The notes under the pieces were generated by a model that worked only from the letters and a program-made list of their open reading frames with translations, ran no database searches and was not told where the DNA came from. DNA of 64,000 nucleotides from assembly GCA_940671915.1 (NCBI GenBank), contig CALNVZ010001561.1:44670-108669 (forward strand). The letters are read 5' to 3'. This document shows positions 34,693 through 47,099 of the stretch, piece after piece; positions within the stretch are counted from its first letter, which is position 1; the number at the start of each line of letters is the position of its first letter. Source of the DNA: Paracentrotus lividus. Taxonomy: Eukaryota > Echinodermata > Echinoidea > Camarodonta > Echinidae. The position numbers and the translations under genes are program-made.

Positions 34693-34912
34693 CACTTCAA
34701 ACCAAAAGAATGTAAATGGAAGAAGAGAACAAAGTGTCACTGGTAACCAAACTGAACGACCAAGGGAACTTGGATCTTTACCTTCAAGACCAGTATCGAG
34801 AAAATACGATACTACGATCGAGATGACTTCTCCAAGAGATGATCACTTACCAGAGGGACAGCTCAATCATCAATATGAAGAGCCGTCTCACTTGTACACT
34901 GATATTTTGTAG
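34693..34912 (+). CDS. Cytoplasmic tail, last exon of FN3 receptor
   Basis: The acceptor is tcatgtattaag; the first base completes the split codon from the transmembrane exon (AG|C, Ser), and the frame then runs 72 codons to TAG at 34910-34912. The tail is hydrophilic, with a PxxP segment (SLPSRPVSRK) and two tyrosines near the end (HQYEEPSHLYTDIL). YEEP fits a YxxP SH2-type site and YTDI fits a YxxPhi sorting or SH2-docking motif. No kinase or phosphatase domain is present, so the receptor would signal through adaptors or act in adhesion (inference). The 3' UTR follows; no AATAAA was noticed in the next 500 bases. Confidence 0.9.
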
Positions 34913-35577
34913 ATGAACACACACTCTGATTGGATGGTCACAATCGTTTACCTCTCAGCGTTGGATCTCGCAGATAATCCTCTTCTTTTCTTCTTTTTTT
35001 TTTTTTTGCAGACGCACCAAGCTGAAGAATTATTATTTGTTTTGTTGTTGTTTTTTTTGTGCTTTGTTTAAGGGGGTAAGGAGGATTATAACGTAAGCTT
35101 TCTAGACCGTGGAATTAGCCGTCATCAACTCTTCAGTGGAAAAAAAAATCGTGAAGATCGATATGGAAATTTAAAAAAACTGAGAATTCTTGTTTATAAT
35201 GAATGTTTGCAGCCAGTGACCTCATTTACACTACAATCCAGTTTCACATTTTCATTTTATTCTTATATTTACAAATATATATGATTAACATGTTATTCGT
35301 CCCAATAGAGGAAAATAATTTACATTGCAACCATTTTCCCGTAATTATTATTCATATAAATTATGTAAATATTAATAATAATACTAAATATGTATATTGC
35401 GCTTTTCCCATTAGACCCAAATCGCTTTCAATAATGATCAATGCTTAAACAACAACACGTTATGAGAGAAATGCATTTTAAGTGCATTTTTGAAGGTTTC
35501 AACTTAAGAGGACTGTCTAATAGAGAGTGATTATGTATTCCAATGCCTCGAAGCATACTGTAAGTGGTCTCTACTTG

Positions 35578-37518
35578 TGGGGCCACCAATCGTCAGAATA
35601 TGGGCTTCGTTCGCAAGTCATGTTAATATTTGGCAACATCTATGAATATGTTCTACTTGATCACACAAATCAGAAAATATATGTCGCCAATTTTTTAATT
35701 GACCTTTTGTGACCCAAAATGGAGGGCAAAGGTCAGGCTTCATTGACATAAACGTAATTTTCTTCAAATTGTGTCAAGTTTGGTATCAAATTGTATGTAA
35801 TTTTATAACTAGCAATTAAGTCTATTAACATTTTTTTAAAATGCATAATTCAATACATAATTGAGTCAAGCTTCACGACAATCAGACATAACATATCCAT
35901 AGATATCATTTTAGCAAAAACCTCATTTTCTGTGAACTTTGACCTTATTTCTACGTCGATTGTGTTAACTAAAGATATGACGACATAATAATTTTTGGTT
36001 GATAGCATCAAGTTAAACATATTCATGTTAGTTACCGACATTGTTCAGCTTATACAACGAATAGGTCAAAGGTCAAAGTTAAAGAAAGAGGTTTGAGCCA
36101 AATAGTTTGGTTTTGACCTTAGTCTTATTGGGCCGCATTACTTTGAATATTTAATTTAACACTGTTAACGTGTTCTAGTTGATCCCATGAACCGGGAACT
36201 GTTCGTTTTCGTTGACCTATGACGTGTAAATGAGGTGAAAATTCCAAACAATACTTAGTTGTTGCTATTTCCGGGTTTTTAGCAGCATGTTATTTGAACT
36301 TTGGCCTTATCTTGAGGTCCTATTTGTCAATGAAAAAGAATAATAACGTTAATATTCCGAAATATGGGGTCAAGTAAAACAAAAATAACTATTATCAAAA
36401 TCAATAAGCTGTAATATTGCACAATGGGACAAAGTTCAAGACACACATAGAAAGTTCAAGGAATACGTAAGGCCAAAGTTTTCTGTCTCGACCATAGTCC
36501 TGTTTGGCCTTATTATTTTTTTTTTATATAGCTTAATCATTTAGATAGCCACAATTCCTTTTGTTCTACTTGACCACATGAATTAGAAAATCAACCTTCC
36601 TACATTTTTATTGACACGTATGACCTCAAGATGAGGTCAAAGTTCAAATAACATGACGCTAAAAAATCTGGAAATATCAAAACTATATATTTTGGACTTT
36701 TCATCATAATTAAAGGTCATAGGTCAATGAAAATGAACATTTCCTGGCTCATGGGATCAAGTAGAACACGTTAACAGTGTAAAATTAAATATTCCAAGTA
36801 ATGCGGCCCAGTAAGACTAAGGTCAAAAGCAAACTACTTGGCTAAAACCTCTTTCTTTAAGTTTGACCTTTGACCTATTCGTTGTATAAGCTTAACTATG
36901 TTGGTAACTAACATGAATATGTTTACCTTGATGCAATCAACCAAAAAAATATGTCGTCATATTTTTAGTTGACACAATCGACATAGAAATAAGGTCAAAG
37001 TTCACAGAAAATGAGGTTTTTGCTAAAATGATGCCATTTCCAGGTTGTTAATCATCATATAAATTGACCCTTGCCCTAACTTTAAGGTCATAAGGGTCAC
37101 CAGAATGTGGCAGCAATGTCAGGCTAGTATTACATATGTTGTATTCTTGATTAGTTGCTATTGGTATTGTCTATAAATATGTTATGTCTGATTGTCATGA
37201 AGCTTGGCTCAATTATGTATTGCATAAATAGACTAATTTGCATATTGCTCAAAACTGGCTGGTCGGGTGAAAAATGTCAATAGACTTAATTGCTAGTTAT
37301 AAAATTACCTACGATTTGATACCAAATTGGACACAATTTGAAGAAAATCATGTTTATGTTAATGAAGCCTGACCTTTGACCTCCATTTTGGGTCACAAAA
37401 GGTCAATTAAAAAATTGGCGACATATATATTCTGATTCGTGTGATCAAGTAGAACATGTTTATAGATGTTGCCAAACATTAACATGATTTGCAAACGAAA
37501 CGACATAGATGGCCCCAC
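35578..37518. mobile_element. 1.94-kb foldback element, GTGGGGCCA ends
   Basis: The left arm (tggggcca, caagtcatgttaatatttgg, gaccttttgtgacccaaaatgg, aattaagtctattaac) is repeated inverted in the right arm up to GGCCCCAC at 37511-37518, with the turn near 36530. Both arms carry many gacctttgacct-type words (ggtcaaaggtcaaag), which also read as nuclear-receptor-like half sites. No coding sequence was seen. Confidence 0.85.
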
Positions 37519-38251
37519 TATAGATAATCTGCGGGTGATTCAATACGACAGCAGAGGATCGCTGGCCGATCTTAATGATCTTGTGGGGTTGCTTAAGTAC
37601 TATGGAGCTTTATTTCGTTGTAAAATATATATTAATCCGATTAAACTCAAAATCGTGGATCAGTGTATCTGAAGGTCATGTCCGTACATTATTCGGAATT
37701 TGTTACGCTGATGCATGCACATGCTTTTTAAACAAGTTGAATATAATAATCCTCACGAATTGGGAGGGGATAATTTTATATGGGGGCCTGTTTGAGTTTT
37801 ACTTTGATATTTATTTCTACTTTTCATTGTTCAATTATAATGAGATGGATGTGGCTGTATTTTATTTTTTTTGATGTCTTCTTCTTGCGAATGTTTTTCA
37901 TCCCTCTCTTTTTCTCCATTCCTCTCTTGGAATATCTGCCGGCCCTGGTTTTGCCTCCTTTGGTGTGGGATTCATTTTCTTAACAAAAATTCAACAGAAA
38001 AAGGTAATTCAGCCATTAAGTATGTGGCCATCAAATAGCAAATGATTGGTGGTTGTCCTATCTTTTTATTTGTTCTATAGTGATGTTATAAGAAAAAAAA
38101 ATCCAAAATCGAGCAGGACATATGTATTTCTTTCGTCCTTCTATTTACTCTTTTCGTTGAGACTGGTAATTATGCATAATACACTTAAATGTAAAATAAG
38201 TTTTCCATTATTTCTATAATTTTGTTAACGGTAAAGTGATATCTTATCATA
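37519..38251. other. Spacer between foldback elements
   Basis: T-rich sequence. A hydrophobic reading ends at a GTAATT donor-like word near 38005 but has no acceptor, and is listed as rejected. Confidence 0.5.
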
Positions 38252-40102
38252 TAAACACAACACAAAAAGAAAGTTCCCCCTATTTCAAATATCAATAATT
38301 TTTTAAATAGGAGGAGTTAAAAAAAATCTAATTATATGTCCATGTAAGGAATGTAATTAGCTACCACGGGAGCGAATTTTAGGAAAAATCACGAAGTCAT
38401 GCTTCAGTGAGCAATGGTTGAATGCACAAATGTCATTTTTGGAAGTTCACAAGCCTAAAATCACAACTTTGATTCAACGATATCGGACCAATTTTTAGAT
38501 TTTAAACATTTCACACATCAGAATGTACGCAAAACGTGCTTCCAAACATACGAAAAGGACATTTGCGTAAAATTTCACGGTTGAGTGAGCATGCAGCAAA
38601 AAAATACCAAAACTGCGATTGCTACTTCTTTTTCATGGTAAAATTGATAAAATATGATGGGATTCATGTCTAGGAAGAGTGTTTTAACTTTTGCACAAAA
38701 TTTAAATCAATTCATGGTTGAATGAACACCATAAAATACCATGTGAAAAACACTAAGTAAGTATTCTTTCCATTTTGTACACTAAAAATTATGTGAATAT
38801 CTGTTTTTGTATTATTTGTATGACCGGTGCACGTGTGTACATGATCCTATTGCATTTATTTAAAAATTCATGCTTCAGTGAGCACGTGGCACTGGAAAAT
38901 CTGTTTGTTTTTTTTATTTAGAGACAAAAATTAAATTGCTTACTTTGCTTAACCATAACAATTCGTTTAAAAGTATTCATTTGATTTCATTTTTGCAAAA
39001 ATCCCGATTTTTTATGCTTCAGTGAACACAAGATATGAGAAAAACATGAAAAAAGGAAGAAAGTTTGCGGCCCTGGCACGGCCTTATGGCACGTCCGATT
39101 CTCAATTTGACCTGAGTTCCTGTTAGCTAATGACCTCTTAAAGATTTGAGCCAAGTTTCAGGAATTAACTCACAGTATAACAAACAAAAAATTGACAATG
39201 AAAATGGACAATATTTGACTTTTGTCCACTTTTTGTTCAAACTCTATACATAAAGTCAATGGGGGGAAATCAATAGTGAACAAAAGTCATATATTGCCCA
39301 TTTTCATTGTCAATTTTTTGTTCGTTATACTGTGAAGCATAAAAAAAATCGGGTTTTTTTTTTGCGAAAATGAAATCAAATGAATACTTTCAAACGAATT
39401 GTTATGGTTAAGCAAAGTAAGCAATTTAATTTTGGTCTCTAAATCAAAAAACAGGTTTTCCAGTGCCACGTGCTCACTGAAGCATGAATTTTTACATAAA
39501 TGCAATAGAATCGTGTACACACGTGCACCGGTCATAAAAAAGAATACAAAAACAGATATTCACATGATTTCGAGTGTATAAAATGGAAAGAATACTTACT
39601 TAGTGTTATTTACATGGTATTTTATGGTGTTCATTCAACCGTGAATTGATTTAAACTTTTTCCAAAAGTTAAAACACTCTTCCTAGACATGAATCCCATC
39701 ATATTTTATCAATTTTACCATGAAAAAGAAGTAGCAATCGCAGTTTTGGCATTTTTTGCTGCATGCTCACTCAACCGTGAAATTTTACGCAAATGTCCTT
39801 TCCGTATATTTGGAAGCATGTTTTGCGTACATTCTGATGTGTGAAATGTTTAAAATCTAAAAATTGGTCCGATATCATTGAATCAAAGTTGGGATTTTAG
39901 GCCTGTGAACTTCCAAAAATGACATTTTTGCATTCAACCATTGCTCACTGAAGCATGACTTCATGAATTTTTCTAGAATTCGCTCCCCTGGTAGCTAATT
40001 ACATTCCTTACATGGACATATAATTAGATTTTTTTAACTCCTCCTATTTAAAAAATTATTGATATTTGAAATAGGGGAAACTTTCTTTTTGTGTTGTGTT
40101 TA
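38252..40102. mobile_element. 1.85-kb foldback element, TAAACACAACAC ends, TSD TA
   Basis: Ends TAAACACAACACAAAAAGAA are inverted at 40083-40102, with TA on both flanks. The arms mirror each other around about 39200. Each arm has a recurring motif, atgcttcagtgagca or acggttgagtgagca, about every 100-180 bp (38398, 38580, 38711, 38870, 39015 and mirrored). No protein was recognised. Confidence 0.92.
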
Positions 40103-40104
40103 TA

Positions 40105-42284
40105 TAAACACAACACAAAAAGAAAGTTCCCCTTATTTCAGATATCAATAAATAACGGACCAATTTTTGAAATTTTAAACATTTCACACGTCAGAATGTA
40201 TGCAAAACGTGGTTCCCAATATACGGGAAAGAAATTTGCGTCAAATTTCACGGTTGAATGAGCATGCAGCAAAAATTGTCCAAACTGCGATTTTTACTTC
40301 TTTGCCGTGGTATATTCGATCAAATCTGATGGAATTCATGTTTTGGAAGTGTATGCAACCAATATCCATTCATTCACGGTTGAATGAATCCATGAAACAA
40401 CCGAAAAATAGGCCATTTCAGAATTACAAGGAGTCATTGTAGTAATTTTATGCACTAGAAAGCATCTCAATAACATTTTTGGGGTTGTATTTTTCATTTA
40501 TATTTTTGCCACGTGTCAATGATTCTATTGCATATATTTACAAATTAATGCTTCAGTGACCACGTGCGACTGGAAAAGCCTTTTTGTTTATTCAATTCAA
40601 ATTTATTTCTTACTTTGATAGAATATAACAATTCTTTTCGGGGGGTATCTTTGATGATTTTCATACAAATCTTGATGTTTCACGCCTCAGTGGGCACAAG
40701 ATACAAAAAAATCATGAAAATGCGAAGAAAGTTTGGGGCTTCGTCATAGTTCATTGACTTTTCGAATACTTAATTTGAATAAACATCATGTTAGTTAGAG
40801 TCCAATTGAAGCTATGTGCAAAGTTTCATGAAATAACTCACAGTCAAATGGACAAAAGCTGACAATTAAAATACGCCAAATTTCACTTTTGTTAAACTTT
40901 TGTTAAACCTCTGTACATAGAGTCAATGGAGGAGGAAATCAATACCTGACAAATGTGAAATTTGGCAAACTACATCGATGATTATTGTTAATTCTACTTT
41001 GAGTTATGTCACGAAACTTGTCACACAGCTTCAACTGATCTCTAACTAACACGATCTTGATTCAAATTACGTATTCGAAAAGTCAATGACCATGACGAAG
41101 CCCCAAACTTTCTTCTCATTTGCATGATTTTCTTGTATCTTGTGCCCACCGAGGCGTGAAACATCGGGATTTTTGTGAAAATCAAATCAAAAGCACTCCC
41201 CAAAAAGAATTTTAATTTTAGTCCATAAATGAGAAAAAGGCTTTTTCCAGTCTCACGTGCTCACTGAAGCATGAATTTGTAAATAAATGCCTTAAGATCA
41301 TTGACACGTGCCCAAAGAATATAAATACAACCCAAAAAATGTTATTGAGATGCTTTCTAGTGCATAAAATTACTGCAATGCATTTTCGTAACTCTAAAAT
41401 GACCTATTTTTTGGTTGTTTGATGGGTTCATTCAACCATGAAGAAATGGATATTGGTTGCATACACTTCCAAAACAGGAATTCCCTCATATTTGATCGAT
41501 TATACCATGGCAAAGAAGTAAAAATCGCAGTTTGGGCAATTTTTGATGCTTGCTCACTCAACCGTGAAAATTGACGCAAATTTCTTTCCCGTATATTGGG
41601 AACCACGATTTGCATACATTCTGACGTGTGAAATGTTTAAAATGTGAAAATGATGGGTCCGTTATCACTGAATCAAAGTTGCCATTTTAGGCTTGCGAAC
41701 TTCAAAAAATGACATTTTTGCATTCAACCATTGCTCAATGAAGCATGACTGGATGATTTTTCCTAAAATTCGCTCCCATTGTGGCTAATTGAATTCCCTA
41801 CATGGAGATATGAAGAGGTCATTTCCAAAAGGTAATACATCCATATTTGCTAATTCGGAGAAAAACAAGTTTTTTTTAATTTTTCATTTATAGGAGTGTC
41901 TGTTTGGAATTAAACTTTTACAGATTGTTCTACTCTATGGATCTAAAGGGAAACCAGTCTAACAAAAATCTAGGTCTGCAAGTTTTTCTGTAAATGAATT
42001 TTTTATTTTTTGTTCTGATGGATGTAGTACCTTTTGGAAACGAAGTGATTTTTGAAAGTAATTTTTTTCACCCTTCCCATTGAAAATTCATGTTTCTGTT
42101 TGTAACAGTGTGTAGAGGTGCTAAAAATGAGTAGATTGAAGTAAAAAAAATGAATATTGATGGAAAATGGATGTAGTACCTTTTGGAAATGAGCTCTTCA
42201 TATAATTAGATTCTGAAAATTCCTCCTGGATAAAAAATTATTGATATCTGAAATAGGGGGAACTTTCTTTTTGTGTTGTGTTTA
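40105..42284. mobile_element. 2.18-kb foldback element of the same family
   Basis: Same ends as the preceding element and separated from it by one TA (40103-40104); the right flank is TA at 42285-42286. The arms turn near 40970. The right arm carries an extra ~360 bp (41820-42190, containing two gtaccttttggaaa words) not mirrored on the left. The tgcttcagtga / ggttgaatga motif again recurs along both arms. No coding sequence was seen. Confidence 0.9.
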
Positions 42285-42308
42285 TAATGTTCTTAATATC
42301 TGCCAGAG

Positions 42309-42480
42309 CAGGCCCGTTACTGAGGGAGGAGGGGTGGTCCATTAGGTGTAAACGAGCAGGGTCTACGCGAACGAAACAATTAAAAAGTCTTTAGCTCGTT
42401 TCAGGATCATTTAAAATTATCAAGACATTTTCGTTCGCGCATTGTGTTCACAATTTTTTTATTTAATATTTTTAGTAGGG
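42309..42480. repeat. CAGGCCCGTTACTGAGG (hAT-like) end
   Basis: The terminus CAGGCCCGTTACTGAGGG resembles that at 8702 and 16097, followed by a short region with gcgaacgaaacaa. The rest of the element was not delimited. Confidence 0.45.
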
Positions 42481-43993
42481 TTTTTAATGAAATGAAAAAG
42501 TTTTACCTGAATTTTTTAAAATAAAGCTCGCACAGAGTATTTATGTCGTTCAAAAAATGCAAACAATTGTTTAGGGTCATGTGCTTATGTTTTTTTTTTC
42601 TACGGGACTTTGAACTAACCTGAATCGAATGCCATGTGTAGTTATGCAACCAGTGGGCCTCTATTAGAACTTGTGATTCCATTTAAACAAGTTAAAATAA
42701 CAATTATTTTGTCAAAACTACATCAAACTTTATCAAAGCTAAATTTATGTAGTATAAAGATGGAGAGACTGTTTATCTGGGACACATGTATTTTTTTCTT
42801 TTATTATTTTTTTTTGGGGGGAGCAAGCAGCATCTTATAATGGCAACAATACTGCGTAAAATGACAAAAATCAAATCTTGGGGGCTTGGAATCTACTCGA
42901 AAATTCAAAAAGTACAGTTTAAGCTGTATTTTATAGAAAATCTATGTCATTTTTTAAATCAAAATATATGAACTGAACAGTGACTTCTTTTAACAGCCAA
43001 AATATTAATTCGGTTATCTATTCAACCAAGGTTAAAAAAAAAAGATAGGATTTATTCAAAACCTAAGTTCAAAATACGGATAGGACTTACTGGAAATAAC
43101 AATATCTATGATTACAATCATATATTAATAATAATAAACATGAATTTTATAGCGCAGATTTTTATAAATATATTCAGCTGCGTTGACTTAGAGCACTTTT
43201 TACTTAATACTTCTCTAGGTTTTAAATCTAAATGTTAATTGGCAGACTATCATGATTCCACAATTTGGGGGCAGCAAGTGAAAATGCACGATCGCCATGT
43301 GTGACTTTTGTTTTGGGAAAGGGGGTCAGGAACAATAATTATCTGTGGAAATTCGCAGGCTTCGACTAAGTGATTGTGTTTTAAGATTGAGTAACTATGT
43401 TATGCAAGGGTTGTTTCAGACAAGTGACAAATAGACAAGTGAATTGATATTGCTTTGAAATTTGGAGGCATAAGGTCACCAACCTATTTTTCTAAAGGGT
43501 TCAAAATTTTTATTACACGTAAAGTCAATTGCTTCATTTTTCGGGGATGACGCTTTTTGACGGAACGTGATTTCGCAATATTGTAACGTGAACTATCTGA
43601 AAAATAAGTGGATGTCGGCAAAGTAAACATTACAGGGCTGTTGCATATGTACAAGTGTTCTCACAGACAAAAGCAATTCATCAAGTGATGTCTAACTATG
43701 CGTAAAAACGCCAAATTCAGAGAGGAAATTTTTTGACAGATTTGGCACTCTATTTTTGGTTAATGGTCACAAAAACAAAATTAACTGTAACTTAATGGGT
43801 TTTTTAATTTCTTTAAATCGCATATCATTAGTCAATTCTGTCTCAGAAGAGTTGTAGTGGTACTGAACGTGGTAAATGATAGACAAGTCTTGCACATTAT
43901 GCCTTTTGACATGTTTGAACTCTGTGTAATTTAGGAATTAAATTGTCACGCATTCCCAATAATAAATCATTACAATAGTCTTATGTAATCAGT
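42481..43993. other. AT-rich stretch without gene
   Basis: Contains the (ATA)n plus atagcgcag repeat tail at 43123-43165 and several T runs. No exon-like structure was found. Confidence 0.5.
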
Positions 43994-44228
43994 GGGGTGT
44001 ACCACAAAGACTTACGATTGATTAAAAGTTACGATTGATTTTTTCTTGGAAGCCTCATCATGGACAGGATGGTCCAAAGTTGATGATCTTAATCCTAACT
44101 CTAGCCCTAACCCTACTCTTAGTCAGATCCAAATCCTAATATATGACTGTACCTGGTTTCCAAACGAGGCTACCAAGAAAAAATCAATCGTAACTTTTAA
44201 TCAATCGTAAGTCTTTGTGGTACACCCC
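43994..44228. mobile_element. 235-bp MITE with ~55-bp inverted ends (GGGGTGTACCAC)
   Basis: GGGGTGTACCACAAAGACTT and the following 35 bases (acgattgattaaaag...tttttcttgg) are inverted at the right end (...gtggtacacccc). The centre holds a degenerate ccctaaccctac stretch, telomere-like but only about 30 bp. Confidence 0.85.
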
Positions 44229-46047
44229 ATATCATGTAACACCAGTTTCATACTTTCTTGATACATTATTTGATGACGATAATTCTCAGGGCCCGTATTC
44301 CATAAACTATAGTTAAGCAATTTTGCTTAAGTCTAAGTATTTTTCTAAGATTTTGTCCAGGAAAAAAATCTTAGCTTTTATTCCAAACACGTAAAGCACT
44401 TTGTCTTAGCTCAGAAAGCATTAAGCAAAAGTCTCAATTCTGTTAAAATTGCCATGTTTTAATTTGTTTAATTTACCATTTTAATGTGTGGCTTCAAATT
44501 AGTTTGCCATATAATCAACATCCAAGTTAAGCCATTAGGCAGTAGGCTTAAAATTAGGATAAAATTCTCTTTCCTGATGTGCGTAATTGTAGACGCAACT
44601 CAATTTAAGATGTTTTACTTAGCCCAAGTCAAAGAATTTATGCTCAAATGTAAAAAAAAAAAGGGGGGGCTAAAAAGAAATACTCACTGAAAACCTAACC
44701 TCGTCCATCAAGGACTAGTTTTAAAGCTTTAAAGCTAGTCTGTCATGTTAGTCCGTCGAGACGGACTAGCATACAACTAAATCTACATATCTCAACTTGA
44801 CGGACGAGCTTTAAAGCTCGCCCGTCAAGCTTAATGCTAGTCTGCCGATGCGACCCACTAGGTCAATAAAAGCAGCTGGGTCGACAAAGTTTACCCATTA
44901 AAATGACTGACTAGTTTTAGATACAAACAGTTGCAATGTCGTTTCAATGTACCTTCTCTATATTTATTATGTCTCCGAGCATAATCAAGTTGATACATTC
45001 TGAAACAAAGGTTGTTTTGGCTTATCAATCTGAAAGCTTACGAGACATAACATCTATCATGACAAGTATGCAATTCACGGGTACCGGTAGATTCCAAATA
45101 TTGTTCTCCATTCTTCAATTACAGGAATACCTTGTTACTATATAACTCAAGAACCCGGTATTTTCTTACAGATTGCTGGTGAATGCCTGGCTTAGCAACA
45201 ACAGTGAATAGAAGTTGGATACAATCAACTTTCTCAAACAAAGGTTGTTTTGCCTTGACAATCTGAGAGCAATACGATAGCCGAAATAACATCAATCGTG
45301 ACAAGTATGCCATTCACGAGTAGGTTAGAAATATTGTTCCATTCTTTAATTACAGGCTAATTGAATACTTCGTTACTATAGTGTTCCTGCGTTTTGAACG
45401 GTCGACCGAATCATCGAACAAAAAACCTATCCATTGTCCAATTACATGCTCAGAATCGGAAGCTCCGCCCAACCTGGACCGTCATCTTTGTTTTCGTTCA
45501 TGTATTATTCATACTATTCATTTAGGAGGCGGGGACATGCGATGTTGTGTTATTGTCAATGTCTTGAATAAAAAATGAGTTTCTTTCCTGTGATGGGGGA
45601 AAAGACCGAACTCTGACTAGCATTTAATTCTGCTCAGGTTTTTCACACATTGTGTTAAAATTCGAATCATGTATTTCAACATTATTCTGTTCCTTCCTTT
45701 CTTTTGCTGATATGTTGGCATAGGTAGCCCCGACCAAGACACATTACGTTTTTATTGTGATTCAGCAAAACAACACAATTTAAACTTGGGGGGAAAAAAT
45801 TATCAACTAATGTTTCTTAAGGTTTCCTCCCCCAAAGTATATATATCTCTTAGACGTCTCCGCGATGGAAACAATATCGGATACGTCTATAGTCTCCGGG
45901 TGTCTATTTGATACCACCCTATAGTGATGTAGAGTCATAACGGTATCGCTTGTCAAATAATTGCTTACTACTTTCTTCTAATAATACTCCCTTAAAAAAA
46001 ATCTAACCTTTTCCATAAGAATAAGATTACATTTCTATCAGCATTAA

Positions 46048-46376
46048 GGGTGGCTATCCACTTCGCGAAAAAACTAATTTGAAACAAATTGTAACGGATT
46101 TGTCAGCATGGCTTTGCCATTCCCAAGTTTCAGAGACGTCTCTGTGCGCAAACGATTCCCGCGTCGGAGATGTCTCCGCAACAAATAGAAAATTCCGTCT
46201 CCGCGCACGGATAAAAGTATTAGGACGTCTCCCAATATCGCGGAGACGTCTCCTGAATTTTGGAGACGGATTTTTAAAAATAAATTATTGGAGACGTCTG
46301 TAATACTTTTTTAACGTCGCGGAGGCGAAATTTTCTATTCTGTCGCGGAGACGTCTCCACGAAGTGAGATACCACA
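46048..46376. mobile_element. GGGTGGTATCTCACTTCGCG-type MITE in the long-TIR element
   Basis: gggtggctatccacttcgcg at the left and gaagtgagataccac at the right are inverted. The interior is a series of GGAGACGTCTCC palindromes. The matching copy is at 60790-61138. Confidence 0.65.
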
Positions 46377-46859
46377 CTGACCAAACTATCGCACACAAAA
46401 GGAATGTGCCTTGGACCATAAGAACCTACTACATTCTTTGATCTTACGTAATCTACTGTCCTCGTGTACATTATCAGAATCATTCGTGTATTCGTTTGAA
46501 TGAAAGACTTTAAAAAGTTTCTTGACTAATGAAGTAGACAGGTCCAATGAGTTTTTCCGTCACGGAGGGTCTCCGATACTTCTTTTCTTTTTTTCTTCGT
46601 TTATGTCTCCGCGACTAATTTCAAAACGCTTAAACCCGTCTCAAGTAGTCCGCAGTTCCGTCTCAGGCAAGTGATATACACACCATAAGCATAATAAATG
46701 AGTTCACCTAATGCATTTGATGAATGAAAAATGCATGTTTCCAAATTAATTCGTACATATATTCGACTCAAAACATAAATGATTGCGTTTATATGTTTAC
46801 ATAATATATGGAGAGGAAAATTGCACTGCAAAAGGTGTGATCATTTATTTGTTAAGAAA

Positions 46860-46925
46860 AAAAATAAGAATTAATACAAAACAACAACAACAACAACAAC
46901 AAAAAGAAAGAAAAGAAAGAAAAAT
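46860..46925. repeat. (CAA)n / (AAAG)n microsatellite
   Basis: acaacaacaacaacaacaac followed by aaagaaagaaaagaaag. Copy 2 has a shorter version at 61640-61678. Confidence 0.9.
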
Positions 46926-46932
46926 CTTTCAT

Positions 46933-47046
46933 TTAAAGCTTCTTTTTCCGATTCTTTATTTTGTCAACAGAACTCGTGGCCTGCTCTTGAGAGCTCTTCA
47001 CAAAAATCGGGTGTTTGTATACATCTTCGAACGACTCTCTCAGCTT
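46933..47046 (-). CDS. Putative last exon of gene in long-TIR element
   Basis: On minus, the acceptor ttgtttttcag is followed by 37 open codons (starting KLRESFEDVYKHP, ending KNRKKKL) and TAA. The reading is charged with a very basic end that would suit nuclear localisation or nucleic-acid binding (inference). It begins with KL, as do the upstream micro-exon readings, which is consistent with one phase-0 exon family. In copy 2 (61689-61803) the end differs by a 6-nt loss and a 9-nt gain, both multiples of three, but several single-base changes shift the frame elsewhere. The family is not recognised. Confidence 0.4.
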   Translation of the reverse strand, partial: KLRESFEDVYKHPIFVKSSQEQATSSVDKIKNRKKKL

Positions 47047-47099
47047 CTGAAAAACAATTTGAAAAAATATTAAAGAGCGACGAAAATGCTTTTGCTGTT

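Noticed and set aside
37790-38005. Hydrophobic reading ending in a GTAATT donor-like word, considered as another transmembrane exon
   Set aside because: No acceptor AG after the pyrimidine tract, T-rich composition explains the hydrophobicity, and it lies beyond the receptor stop codon.
44100-44135. CCCTAACCCTA stretch as an interstitial telomere
   Set aside because: Only about 30 degenerate bases in the centre of a MITE; too short to claim.
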